A stretch of DNA of 64,000 nucleotides, from assembly GCA_945859605.1 (NCBI GenBank), contig OX243814.1:34896952-34960951 (forward strand), read 5' to 3'. Below the pieces are notes generated by a model. It did no database searches and was not told the DNA's origin. It worked only from the letters and a program-made list of their open reading frames with translations. Positions within the stretch are counted from its first letter, which is position 1. Every line of letters begins with the position of its first letter. Of the stretch, positions 24,247 through 37,164 are shown piece after piece. The translations under genes and the position numbers were made by a program. This DNA comes from Lumbricus rubellus (Eukaryota > Annelida > Clitellata > Crassiclitellata > Lumbricidae).

Positions 24247-26327
24247 GTGAATAAACTAGTGCCCATCGCGCTCGTGAATAAACTGATGCGCATCGCGCTC
24301 GTGAATAAACTGATGCCCATCGCGCTCGTGAATAAACCAGTGCCCATCGCGCTCGTGAATAAACTAGTGCCCATCGCGCTCGTGAATAAACTGATGCCCA
24401 TCGCGCTCGTGAATAAACTGGCGCCCATCGCGCTCGTGAATAAACTGATACCCACCGCGCTCCTGAATAAACTGAGGCCCATCGCCCTCGTCGATAAACT
24501 AGTGCCCATCGCGCTCGTCAATAAACTAATGCCCATCGAGCTCGGGAATAAACTGATGCCCATCGCGCTCGTGAATAAACTGATGCCCACCGCGCTCGTG
24601 AATAAACTGAGGCCCATCGCCCTCATCAATAAACTAATGCCCTTCGCGCTCGTGAATAAACCAGTGCCCATCGCGCTCGTGAATAAACTGATGCCCATCG
24701 CGCTCTTCAATAAACTGGTGCCCTTCGCGCTCGTGAATAAAATAGTGCCCATCGCGCTAGTGAATAAACTAGTGCCCTTTGCGCTCGTGAATAAACTAAT
24801 GCCCTCCGCGTTCGTTAATAAACTAGTGCCCTTCGCGCTCGTGAATAAACTGATGCCTTTCGCGCTCGTGAATAAATTGATGCCCATCGCGCTCGTGAAT
24901 AAACTGAAGCCCATCGCGCTCGTCAATAAACTAGCGCCCATCGCGCTCGTGAATAAAATTGTGCCCATCGCGCTCGTCAATAAACTGATGCGCATCGCGC
25001 TCGTGAATAAACTGATGCCCATCGCGTTCGTGAATAAACAAGTGCCCTTCGCGCTCGTGAATAAACTGATGCCCATCGCGTTCGTGAATAAACAAGTGCC
25101 CTTTGCGCTCGTGAATAAACTAATGCCCATCGCGTTCGTGAATAAACAAGTGCCCTTCGCGCTCGTGAATAAACTGATGCCCATAGCACTCGTGAATAAA
25201 CCAGTGCCCATCGCGCTCGTCAATAAACTAGTGCCCATCGCGCTCGTCAATAAACTAATGCCCATCGCGCTCGTGAATAAACTGATGCCCATCGCGCTCG
25301 TGAATAAACTGATGCCCACCGCGCTCGTGAATAAACTGAGGCCCATCGCCCTCGTCAATAAACTAATGCCCTTCGCGCTCGTGAATAAACCAGTGCCCAT
25401 CGCGCTCGTGAATAAACTGATGCCCATCGCGCTCTTCAATAAACTGGTGCCCACCGCGATCGTGAATAAACTGAGGCCCATCGCCCTCGTCAATAAACTA
25501 TTGCCCTTCGCGCTCGTGAATAAACCAGTGCCCATCGCGCTCTTGAAAAAACTGCTGCCCATCGCGCTCGTGAATAAACTAGTGCCCATCGCGCTCGTGA
25601 ATAAACTAGTGCCCTTCGCGATCGTGAATAAACTAGTGCCCTTCGCGCTCGTGAATAAGCTGAAGCCTATCGCGCTCGTCGATGAACTATTGCCCTTTGC
25701 GCTCGTGAATAAACTGATGCCCATCGCGCTCGTGAATAAACTAGTGCCCATCGCGCTCGTGAATAAACTAGTGCCCATCGCGCTCGTGAAAAAACTGATG
25801 CCCATCGCGCTCGTGAAAAAACCAATGCCCTTCGCGCTCGTGAAAAAACTGATGCCCTTCGCGCTCGTGAATAAACTAGTGCCCTTCGCGCTCGTGAATA
25901 AATTGAGGCCCATCGCGCTCGTGAATAAACTGAAGCCCATCGCGCTCGTCAATAAACTAGAGCCCATCGCGCTCGTGAATAAACTGAGGCCTATCGCCCT
26001 CGTTGATAAACTAATGCCCTTCGCGCTCGTGCATGAACCAATGCCCATCGCGCTCGTGAATGAACTGATGCCCATCGCGCTCTTCAATAAACTGGTGCCC
26101 TTCGCGCTCGTGAATAAACTAGTGCCCATCGCGCTCGTGAATAAACTAGTGCCCTTTGCGCTCGTGAATAAACTAATGCCCATCGCGTTCATGAATAAAC
26201 TAGTGCCCTTCGCGCTCGTGAATAAACTGAAGCCTATCGCGCTCGTCGATAAACTAATGACTTTCGCGCTCGTGAATAAACTCATGCCCGTGGCGCTCGT
26301 GAATAAACCAATGCCCTTCGCGCTCGT
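24247..26327. repeat. 2,081-bp higher-order repeat, copy 2
   Basis: This is the second copy of the 77-unit block. It matches copy 1 to about 26,200 and then continues differently, into units with ATGACTTTCGCG typical of the block found at 11.9 kb and 17.8 kb. The ends are therefore approximate. Confidence 0.85.
25012..25173. repeat. 54-bp dimer repeated three times (second occurrence)
   Basis: This is the same triplet of dimers, displaced by exactly 2,081 bp. The dimer expansion therefore happened before the 2,081-bp block was duplicated. Confidence 0.9.
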
Positions 26328-29240
26328 GAATAAACCAGTGCCCATCGCGCTCGTGAATAAACTGATGCCCATCGCGCTCTTCAATAAACTAGTGCCCTTC
26401 GCGCTCGTGAATAAACCAGTGCCCATCGCGCACGTGAATAAACTGATGCCCATCGCGCTCTTCAATAAACTGGTGCCCGTCGCGCTCGTGAATAAACTAG
26501 TGCCCATCGCGCTCGTGAATAAACCAATGCCTTTCGCGCTCGTGAATAAACTGATGCCCTTCGCGCTCGTGAATAAACTGATGCCCTTCGCGCTCGTAAA
26601 TAAATTGAGGCCCAACGCCCTCGTCGATAAACTAATGCCCTTCGCGCTCGTGCATGAACCATTGCCCATCGCGCTCGTGAATGAACTGATGCCCATCGCG
26701 CTCTTCAATAAACTAGTGCCCATCGCGCTCGTGAATAAACTAGTGCCCTTTGCGCTCGTGCATAAACTATAGCCCATCGCGTTCATGAATAAACTAGTGC
26801 CCTTCGCGCTCGTGAATAAACTGAAGCCTATCGCGCTCGTCGATAAACTAATGACTTTCGCGCTCGTGAATAAACTGATGCCCGTGGCGCTCGTGAATAA
26901 ACCAATGCCCTTCGCGCTCGTGAATAAACTGAAGCCCTTCGTGCTCGTGAATAAACTGATGCCCTTCGCGCTCGTGAATCAATTGATGCCCATCGCGCTC
27001 GTGAATAAACTGAAGCCCATCGCGCTCGTCAATAAACTAGCGCCCATCGCGCTCGTGAATAAACTAGTGCCCATCGCGCTCGTCAATAAACTAGTGCCCA
27101 TCGCGCTCGTGAATAAACTGATGCCCAACGCGCTCGTGAATAAACTGATGCCCATCGCGCTCGTGGATAAACCAGTGCCGATCGCGCTCGTGAATAAACT
27201 AGTGCCCATCGCGCTCGTCAATAAACTAATGCCCATCGCGCTCGTCAATAAACCATTGCCCATCGCGCTCGTGAATAAACTGATACCCATCGCGCTCGAC
27301 AAAAAACTAGTGCCCTTCGCGCTGGTGAATAAACCAGTGCCCATCGCGCTCGTGAATAAACTGATGCCCATCGCGCTCTTCAATAAACTGGTGCCCTTCG
27401 CGCTCGTGAATAAACTAGTGCCCATTGCGCTCGTGAATAAACCAATGCCCTTCGCGCTCGTGAATAAACTGATGCCCTTCGCGCTCGTGAATAAACTGAT
27501 GCCCTTCGCGCTCGTGAATAAATTGAGACCCATTGCGCTCGTGAATAAACTGAAGCCCGTCGCGCTCGTCAATAAACTAGCACCCGTCGGGCTCGTGAAT
27601 AAACTAGTGCCCATCGCGCTCGTGAATAAACTGATGCGCATTGCGCACGTGAATAAACTGATGCCCATAGCACTCGTGAATAAACCAGTGCCCATCGCGC
27701 TCGTCAATAAACTAGTGCCCATCGCGCTCGTCAATAAACTAATGCCCTTCGCGCTCGTGAATAAACCAGTGCCCATCGCGCTCGTGAATAAACTGATGCC
27801 CATCGCGCTCGTGAATAAACTGATGCCCAACGAGCTCGTGAATAAACGAGTGCTCTTGGCGGTCGGTAATAAACTGATGCCCATCGCGCTCGTGAATAAA
27901 CTGAGGCCCATCGCGCTCGTCAATAAGCTAATGACCTTCGCGCTCGTGAATAATCTAGTGCCCTTGGCGCTCGTGAATAAACAAGTGCCCTTCGCGCTCG
28001 TGAATAAACTGATGCCCATAGCACTCGTGAATAAACCAGTGCCCATCGCGCTCGTCAATAAACTAGTGCCCATCACGCTCGTGAATAAACTGGCGCCCAT
28101 CGCGCTCGTGAATAAACTGATACCCACCGCGCTCCTGAATAAACTGAGGCCCATCGCCCTCGTCGATAAACTAGTGCCCATCGCGCTCGTCAATAAACTA
28201 ATGCCCATCGAGCTCGTGAATAAACTGATGCCCATCGCGCTCGTGAATAAACTGATGCCCACCGCGCTCGTGAATAAACTGAGGCCCAGCGCCCTCATCA
28301 ATAAACTAATGCCCTTCGCGCTCGTGAATAAACCAGTGCCCATCGCGCTCGTGAATAAACTGATGCCCATCGCGCTCTTGAATAAACTGGTGCCCTTCGC
28401 GCTCGTGAATAAACTAGTGCCCATCGCGCTAGTGAATAAACTAGTGCCCTTTGCGCTCGTGAATAAACTAATGCCCATCGCGTTCGTGAATAAACTAGTG
28501 CCCTTCGCGCTCGTGAATAAACTGATGCCTTTCGCGCTCGTGAATAAATTGATGCCCATCGCGCTCGTGAATAAACTGAAGCCCATCGCGCTCGTCAATA
28601 AACTAGCGCCCATCGCGCTCGTGAATAAAATAGTGCCCATCGCGCTCGTCAATAAACTGATGCGCATCGCGCTCGTGAATAAAATGATGCCCATCGCGCT
28701 CGTGAATAAACCAGTGCCCATCGCGCTCGTCAATAAACTAGTGCCCATCGCGCTCGTCAATAAACTGATGCCCATCGCGCTCGTGGATAAACCAGTGCCG
28801 ATCGCGCTCGTGAATAAACTAGTGCCCATCGCGCTCGTCAATAAACTAATGCCCATCGCGCTCGTCAATAAACCATTGCCCATCGCGCTCGTGAATAAAC
28901 TGATACCCAACGCGCTCGACAAAAAAATAGTGCCCTTCGCGCTCGTGAATAAACCAGTGCCCATCGCGCTCGTGAATAAACTGATGCCCATCGCGCTCTT
29001 CAATAAACTGGTGCCCTTCGCGCTCGTGAATAAACTAGTGCCCATTGCGCTCGTGAATAAACCAATGCCCTTCGCGCTCGTGAATAAACTGATGCCCTTC
29101 GCGCTCGTGAATAAACTGATGCCCTTCGCGCTCGTGAATAAATTGAGACCCATTGCGCTCGTGAATAAACTGAAGCCCATCGCGCTCGTCAATAAACTAG
29201 CAACCGTCGGGCTCGTGAATAAACTAGTGCCCATCGCGCT
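26200..29240. repeat. Array segment between duplicated blocks
   Basis: This is a continuous 27-bp array with no small indel. It joins units related to those at 11.9-13.0 kb and 17.8-18.7 kb (the GTGAATCAATTG unit near 26,976; the GTGGATAAACC units) to a stretch with the GTGCTCTTGGCGGTCGGT marker at 27850. It has one in-frame stop at 26770-26772. Its start, around 26,979, matches 47,229 at an offset of 20,250 bp (750 units). Confidence 0.8.
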
Positions 29241-30650
29241 CGTGAATAAACTGATGCGCATTGCGCACGTGAATAAACTGATGCCCATAGCACTCGTGAA
29301 TAAACCAGTGCCCATCGCGCTCGTCAATAAACTAGTGCCCATCGCGCTCGTCAATAAACTAATGCCCATCGCGCTCGTGAATAAACTGATGCCCATCGCG
29401 CTCGTGAATAAACTGATGCCCACCGCGCTCGTGAATAAACTGAGGCCCATCGCCCTCGTCAAAAAACTAATGCCCTTCGCGCTCGTAAATAAGCCAGTGC
29501 CCATCGCGCTCGTGAATAAACTGATGCCCATCGCGCTCTTCAATAAACTGGTGGCGTTCGCGCTCGTGAATAAATTAGTGCCCATCGCGCTCTTCAATAA
29601 ACTGGTGCCCTTCGCGCTCGTGAATAAACTAGTGCCCATCGCGCTCGTGAATAAACCAATGCCCTTCGCGCTCGTGAATAAACTCATGCCCTTCGCGCTC
29701 GTGAAGAAACTGATGCCCTTCGCGCTCGTGAATAAATTGATGCCCATCGCGCCCGTGAATAAACTGAAGCCCATCGCGCTCGTCAATAAACTAGCGCCCG
29801 TCGGGCTCGTGAATAAACTAGTGCCCATCGCGCTCGTGAATAAACTGATGCGCATCGCGCTCGTGAATAAACTGATGCCCATAGCACTCGTGAATAAACC
29901 AGTGCCCATCGCGCTCGTCAATAAACTAGTGCCCATCGCGCTCGTCAATAAACTAATGCCCTTCGCGCTCGTGAATAAACTGATGCCCATCGCGCTCGTG
30001 AATAAACTGATGCCCACCGCGCTCGTGAACAAACTGAGGCCCATCGCCCTCGTCAATAAAATAATGCCCTTCGCGCTCGTGAATAAAACAGTGCCCATCG
30101 CGCTCGTGAAAAAACTGATGCCCATCGCGCTCTTCAATAAACTGGTGCCCTTCGCGCTCGTGAATAAATTAGTGCCTATCGCGCTCGTGAATAAACTGAT
30201 GAACATCGCGCTCGTGAATAAACTAGTGCCCATCGCGCTCGTGAATAAACTAGTGCCCTTCGCGCTCGTGAATAAACTGAAGCCGATCGCGCTCGTCGAT
30301 AAACTAATGCCCTTCGCGCTCGTGAAAAAACTGATGCCCATCGCGCTCGTGAATAAACCAATGCCCTTCGCGCTCGTGAATAAACTAGTGCCCTTCGCGC
30401 TCGTGAATAAATTGATGCTCATCATCGCGCTCGTGAATAAACTGAAGCCCATCGCGCTCGTCAATAAACTAGCGCCCGTCGGATCGTGAATAAACTAGTG
30501 CCCATCGCGCTCGTGAATAAACTGATGCGCATCGCGCTCGTGAATAAACTGATGCCCATCGCGCTCGTGAATAAACCAGTGCCCATCGCGCTCGTGAATA
30601 AACTAGTGCCCATCGCGCTCATGAAAAAACTGATGCCCATCGCGCTCGTG
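29240..30650. repeat. 1,406-bp tandem duplication, copy 1
   Basis: The period is 1,406 bp (52 units plus 2 bp). Markers are TTGCGCACGT at 29261 and 30667, the +3 unit at 30416 and 31822, and the -1 unit at 30476 and 31882. The copies meet near 30,650, where a unit with CTCATGAAAAAACTG runs straight into the unit that precedes TTGCGCACGT. Confidence 0.88.
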
Positions 30651-32055
30651 AATAAACTGATGCGCATTGCGCACGTGAATAAACTGATGCCCATAGCACT
30701 CGTGAATAAACCAGTGCCCATCGCGCTCGTCAATAAACTAGTGCCCATCGCGCTCGTCAATAAACTAATGCCCATCGCGCTCGTGAATAAACTGATGCCC
30801 ATCGCGCTCGTGAATAAACTGATGCCCACCGCGCTCGTGAATAAACTGAGGCCCATCGCCCTCGTCAAAAAACTAATGCCCTTCGCGCTCGTAAATAAGC
30901 CAGTGCCCATCGCGCTCGTGAATAAACTGATGCCCATCGCGCTCTTCAATAAACTGGTGGCGTTCGCGCTCGTGAATAAATTAGTGCCCATCGCGCTCTT
31001 CAATAAACTGGTGCCCTTCGCGCTCGTGAATAAACTAGTGCCCATCGCGCTCGTGAATAAACCAATGCCCTTCGCGCTCGTGAATAAACTCATGCCCTTC
31101 GCGCTCGTGAAGAAACTGATGCCCTTCGCGCTCGTGAATAAATTGATGCCCATCGCGCCCGTGAATAAACTGAAGCCCATCGCGCTCGTCAATAAACTAG
31201 CGCCCGTCGGGCTCGTGAATAAACTAGTGCCCATCGCGCTCGTGAAAAATCTGAAGCGCATCGCGCTCGTGAATAAACTGATGCCCATAGCACTCGTGAA
31301 TAAACCAGTGCCCATCGCGCTCGTCAATAAACTAGTGCCCATCGCGCTCGTCAATAAACTAATGCCCTTCGCGCTCGTGAATAAACTGATGCCCATCGCG
31401 CTCGTGAATAAACTGATGCCCACCGCGCTCGTGAACAAACTGAGGCCCATCGCCCTCGTCAATAAAATAAAGCCCTTCGCGCTCGTGAATAAAACAGTGC
31501 CCATCGCGCTCGTGAAAAAACTGATGCCCATCGCGCTCTTCAATAAACTGGTGCCCTTCGCGCTCGTGAATAAATTAGTGCCTATCGCGCTCGTGAATAA
31601 ACTGATGAACATCGCGCTCGTGAATAAACTAGTGCCCATCGCGCTCGTGAATAAACTAGTGCCCTTCGCGCTCGTGAATAAACTGAAGCCTATCGCGCTC
31701 GTCGATAAACTAATGCCCTTCGCGCTCGTGAAAAAACTGATGCCCATCGCGCTCGTGAATAAACCAATGCCCTTCGCGCTCGTGAATAAACTAGTGCCCT
31801 TCGCGCTCGTGAATAAATTGATGCTCATCATCGCGCTCGTGAATAAACTGAAGCCCATCGCGCTCGTCAATAAACTAGCTCCCGTCGGATCGTGAATAAA
31901 CTAGTGCCCATCGCGCTCGTGAATAAACTGATGCGCATCGCGCTCGTGAATAAACTGATGCCCATCGCGCTCGTGAATAAACCAGTGCCCATCGCGCTCG
32001 TGAATAAACTAGTGCCCATCGCGCTCATGAAAAAACTGATGCCCATCGCGCTCGT
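30651..32055. repeat. 1,406-bp tandem duplication, copy 2
   Basis: This is the second copy, with a few private changes: GTGAAAAATCTGAAGCGC near 31,246, AAAGCCC near 31,470, and AGCTCCCGTCGG just before the -1 site at 31882. After about 32,055 it continues into GCGCCC and GATACCCACC units instead of repeating a third time. Confidence 0.85.
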
Positions 32056-34216
32056 GAATAAACTGGCGCCCATCGCGCTCGTGAATAAACTGATACCCAC
32101 CGCGCTCCTGAATAAACTGAGGCCCATCGCCCTCGTCGATAAACTAGTGCCCATCGCGCTCGTCAAAAAACTAATGCCCATCGAGCTCGTCAATAAACTA
32201 GCGCCCATCGCGCTCGTGAATAAAATAGTGCCCATCGCGCTCGTCAACAAACTGATGCGCATCGCGCTCGTGAATAAAATGATGCCCATCGCGCTCGTGA
32301 ATAAACCAGTGCCTATCGCGCTCGTCAATAAACTAGTGCCCATCGCCCTCATCAATAAACTAATGCCCTTCGCGCTCGTGAATAAACCAGTGCCCATCGC
32401 GCTCGTGAATAAACTGATGCCCATCGCGCTCGTGAATAAACTGATGCCCAACGCGCTCGTGAATAAACGAGTGCCCTTGGCGGTCGGTAATAAACTGATG
32501 CCCATCGCGCTCGTGAATAAACTGAGGCCCATCGCGCTCGTCAATAAGCTAATGACCTTCGCGCTCGTGAATAATCTAGTGCCCTTGGCGCTCGTGAATA
32601 AACAAGTGCCCTTCGCGCTCGTGAATAAACTGATGCCCATAGCACTCGTGAATAAACCAGTGCCCATCGCGCTCGTCAATAAACTAGTGCCCATCGCGCT
32701 CGTGAATAAACTGGCGCCCATCGCGCTCGTGAATAAACTGATACCCACCGCGCTCCTGAATAAACTGAGGCCCATCGCCCTCGTCGATAAACTAGTGCCC
32801 ATCGCGCTCGTCAATAAACTAATGCCCATCGAGCTCGTGAATAAACTGATGCCCATCGCGCTCGTGAATAAACTGATGCCCACCGCGCTCGTGAATAAAC
32901 TGAGGCCCATCGCCCTCATCAAAAAACTAATGCCCTTCGCGCTCGTGAATAAACCAGTGCCCATCGCGCTCGTGAATAAACTGATGCCCATCGCGCTCTT
33001 CAATAAACTGGTGCCCTTCGCGCTCGTGAATAAACTAGTGCCCATCGCGCTAGTGAATAAACTAGTGCCCTTTGCGCTCGTGAATAAACTAATGCCCATC
33101 GCGTTCGTGAACAAACTAGTGCTCTTCGCGCTCGTGAATAAACTGATGCCTTTCGCGCTCGTGAATAAATTGATGCCCATCGCGCTCGTGAATAAACTGA
33201 AGCCCATCGCGCTCGTCAATAAACTAGCGCCCATCGCGTTCGTGAATAAAATAGTGCCCATCGCGCTCGTCAATAAACTGATGCGCATCGCGCTCGTGAA
33301 TAAAATGATGCCCATCGCGCTCGTGAATAAACCAGTGCCCATCGCGCTCGTCAATAAACTAGTGCCCATCGCGCTCGTCAATAAACTAATGCCCATCGAG
33401 CTCGTGAATAAACTGATGCCCATCGCGCTCGTGAATAAACTGATGCCCACCGCGCTCGTGAATAAACTGAAGCCCATCGCCCTCATCAATAAACTAATGC
33501 CCCTCGCGCTCGTGAATAAACCAGTGCCCATCGCGCTCGTGAATAAACTGATGCCCATCGCGCTCGTGAATAAACTGATGCCCAACGCGCTCGTGAATAA
33601 ACGAGTGCTCTTGGCGGTCGGTAATAAACTGATGCCCATCGCGCTCGTGAATAAACTGAGGCCCATCGCGCTCGTCAATAAGCTAATGACCTTCGCGCTC
33701 GTGAATAATCTAGTGCCCTTGGCGCTCGTGAATAAACAAGTGCCCTTCGCGCTCGTGAATAAACTGATGCCCATAGCACTCGTGAATAAACCAGTGCCCA
33801 TCGCGCTCGTCAATAAACTAGTGCCCATCGCGCTCGTCAATAAACTAATGCCCATCGCGCTCGTGAATAAACTGATGCCCATCGCGCTCGTGAATAAACT
33901 GATGCCCACCGCGCTCGTGAATAAACTGAGGCCCATCGCCCTCGTCAATAAACTAATGCCCTTCGCGCTCGTGAATAAACCAGTGCCCATCGCGCTCGTG
34001 AATAAACTGATGCCCATCGCGCTCTTCAATAAACTGGTGCCCACCGCGATCGTGAATAAACTGAGGCCCATCGCCCTCGTCAATAAACTAATGCCCTTCG
34101 CGCTCGTGAATAAACTGATGCCCATAGCACTCGTGAATAAACCAGTGCCCATCGCGCTCGTCAATAAACTAATGCCCTTCGCGATCGTGAATAAACCAGT
34201 GCCCATCGCGTTCTTG

Positions 34217-34223
34217 AAAAAAA
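34217..34223. other. Seven-A run: +1 slippage allele, first of three copies
   Basis: CTTG followed by seven A and CTGCTG occurs at 34217, 39047 and 52278. The ancestral-looking six-A form is kept at 23465 and in its 2,081-bp duplicate near 25,546. This is a typical homopolymer slippage change, and it adds 1 bp to the register. Confidence 0.93.
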
Positions 34224-34600
34224 CTGCTGCCCATCGCGCTCGTGAATAAACTAGTGCCCATCGCGCTCGTGAATAAACTAGTGCCCTTCGCGATCGTGAA
34301 TAAACTAGTGCCCTTCGCGCTCGTCGATGAACTAATGCCCTTCGCGCTCGTGAATAAACTGATGCCCATCGCGCTCGTGAATAAACTAGTGCCCATCGCG
34401 CTCGTGAATAAACTAGTGCCCATCGCGCTGGTGAAAAAACTGATGCCCATCGCGCTCGTGAAAAAACCAATGCCCTTCGCGCTCGTGAATAAACTGATGC
34501 CCTTCGCGCTCGTGAATAAACTAGTGCCCTTCGCGCTCGTGAATAAATTGATGCCCATCGCGCTCGTGAATAAACTGAAGCCCATCGCGCTCGTCAATAA

Positions 34601-34614
34601 ACTATCGCGTCGCG
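34601..34614. other. Two-base deletion allele, first of five copies
   Basis: Here CTATCGCGTCGCG stands where the standard unit has CTAGCGCCCATCGCG, two bases longer. It recurs at 36111, 39431, 40941 and 44613. The copies at 34601 and 39431 read CTAT; the other three read CTAG, so one base change followed the deletion. The related region at about 52,660 keeps the full-length unit. Confidence 0.92.
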
Positions 34615-37164
34615 CTCGTGAATAAACTGAGGCCTATCGCCCTCGTTGATAAACTAATGCCCTTCGCGCTCGTGCATGAACCATTGCCCATCGCGCTCGT
34701 GAATGAACTGATGCCCATCGCGCTCTTCAATAAACTGGTGCCCTTCGCGCTCGTGAATAAACTAGTGCCCATCGCGCTCGTGAATAAACTAGTGCCTTTT
34801 GCGCTCGTGAATAAACTAATGCCCATCGCGTTCATGAATAAACTAGTGCCCTTCGCGCTCGTGAATAAACTGAAGCCTATCGCGCTCGTCGATAAACTAA
34901 TGACTTTCGCGCTCGTGAAAAAACTGATGCCCGTGGCGCTCGTGCATAAACCAATGCCCTTCGCGCTCGTGAATAAACCAGTGCCCATCGCGCTCGTAAA
35001 TAAACTGATGCCCATCGCGCTCTTCAAAAAACTGGTGCCCTTCGCGCTCGTGAAAAAATTAGTGCCCATCGCGCTCGTGAATAAACCAATGCCCTTCGCG
35101 CTCGTGAATAAACTGATGCCCTTCGCGCTCGTGAATAAACTGATGCCTTTCGCGCTCGTGAATAAATTGATGCCCATTGCGCTCGTGAATAAACTGATGC
35201 CCATCGCGCTCGTCAATAAACTAGCACCCGTCGGGCTCGTGAATAAACTAGTGCCCATCGCGTTCGTGAATAAACTGATGCGCATCGCGCTCGTGAATAA
35301 ACTGATGCCCACCGCGCTCGTGAATAAACTGAAGCCCATCGCCCTCGTCAATAAACTAATGCCCTTCGCGCTCGTGAATAAACCAGTGCCCATCGCGCTC
35401 GTGAATAAACTGATGCCCATCGCGCTCTTCAATAAACTGGTGCCCTTCGCGCTCGTGAATAAACTAATGCCCATCGCGCTCGTGAATAAATTAGTGCCCA
35501 TCGCGCTCGTGAATAAACTGATGCCCATCGCGCTCGTGAATAAACTGGCGCCCATCGCGCTCGTGAATAAACTGATACCCACCGCGCTCCTGAATAAACT
35601 GAGGCCCATCGCCCTCGTCGATAAACTAGTGCCCATCGCGCTCGTCAATAAACTAATGCCCATCGAGCTCGTCAATAAACTAGCGCCCATCGCGCTCGTG
35701 AATAAAATAGTGCCCATCGCGCTCGTGAATAAACTAGTGCCCTTCGCGATCGTGAATAAACTAGTGCCCATCTCGCTCGTGAATAAACTGAAGCCTATCG
35801 CGCTCGTCGATAAACTAATGCCCTTCGCCCTCGTGAATGAACTGATGCCCATCGCGCTCGTGAATAAACCAGTGCCCTTCGCGCTCGTGAATAAACTGAT
35901 GCCCTTCGCGCTCGTGAATAAACTAGTGCCCATCGCGCTCGTGAAAAAACTGATGCCCATCGCGCTCGTGAAAAAACCAATGCCCTTCGCGCTCGTGAAT
36001 AAACTGATGCCCTTCGCGCTCGTGAATAAACTAGTGCCCTTCGCGCTCGTGAATAAATTGATGCCCATCGCGCTCGTGAATAAACTGAAGCCCATCGCGC
36101 TCGTCAATAAACTAGCGCGTCGCGCTCGTGAATAAACTGAGGCCTATCGCCCTCGTTGAAAAACTAATGCCCTTCGCGCTCGTGCATGAACCATTGCCCA
36201 TCGCGCTCGTGAATGAACTGATGCCCATCGCGCTCTTCAATAAACTGGTGCCCTTCGCGCTCGTGAATAAACTAGTGCCCATCGCGCTCGTGAATAAACT
36301 AGTGCCCTTCGCGCTCGTGAATAAATTGAAGCCCATCGCGCTCATGAATAAACTGATGCCCACCGCGCTCGTGAATAAACTGAGGCCCATCGCCCTCATC
36401 AATAAACTAATGCCCTTCGCGCTCGTGAATAAACCAGTGCCCATCGCGCTCGTGAATAAACTGATGCCCATCGCGCTCTTCAATAAACTGGTGCCCTTCG
36501 CGCTCGTGAATAAACTAGGGCCCATCGCGCTCGTGAATAAACCAATGCCCTTCGCGCTCGTGAATAAACTCATGCCCTTCGCGCTCGTGAAGAAACTGAT
36601 GCCCTTCGCGCTCGTGAATAAATTGATGCCCATCGCGCTCGTGAATAAACTGAAGCCCATCGCGCTCGTCAATGAACTAGCGCCCGTCGGGCTCGTGAAT
36701 AAACTGATGCCCATCGCGCTCGTGAATAAACCAGTGCCCATCGTGCTCGTCAATAAACTAGTGCCCATCGCGCTCGTCAATAAACTAATGCCCATCGCGC
36801 TCGTCAATAAACTGATGCCCATCGCGCTCGTGAATAAACTGATGCCCACCGCGCTCGTGAATAAACTGATGCACATCGCGCTTTTCAATAAACTGGTGCC
36901 CTTCGCGCTCGTGAATAAATTAGTGCCCGACGCGCTCGTGAATAAACTGATGCCCATCGCGCTCGTGAATAAACTAGTGCCCATCGCGCTCGTGAATAAA
37001 CTAGTGCCCTTCGCGCTCGTGAATAAACTGAAGCCTATCGCGCTCGTCGATAAACTAATGCCCTTCGCGCTCGTGAAAAAACTGATGCCCATCGCGCTCG
37101 TGAATAAACCAATGCCCTTTGCGCTCGTGAATAAACTGATGCCCTTCGCGCTCGTCAATAAACT

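Larger units (their letters stand above)
32335..37164. repeat. 4,830-bp higher-order repeat, copy 1
   Basis: The period is 4,830 bp, which is 179 units minus 3 bp. The -3 is the sum of one +1 and two -2 indels inside each copy. Paired sites are the seven-A run at 34217 and 39047, ACTATCGCGT at 34601 and 39431, ACTAGCGCGT at 36111 and 40941, and GTGCCCTTGG at 32471 and 37301. An older repeat is nested inside: about 0.36 kb at 32,341-32,705 recurs at 33,475-33,840 (offset 1,134 bp, 42 units). Confidence 0.92.
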
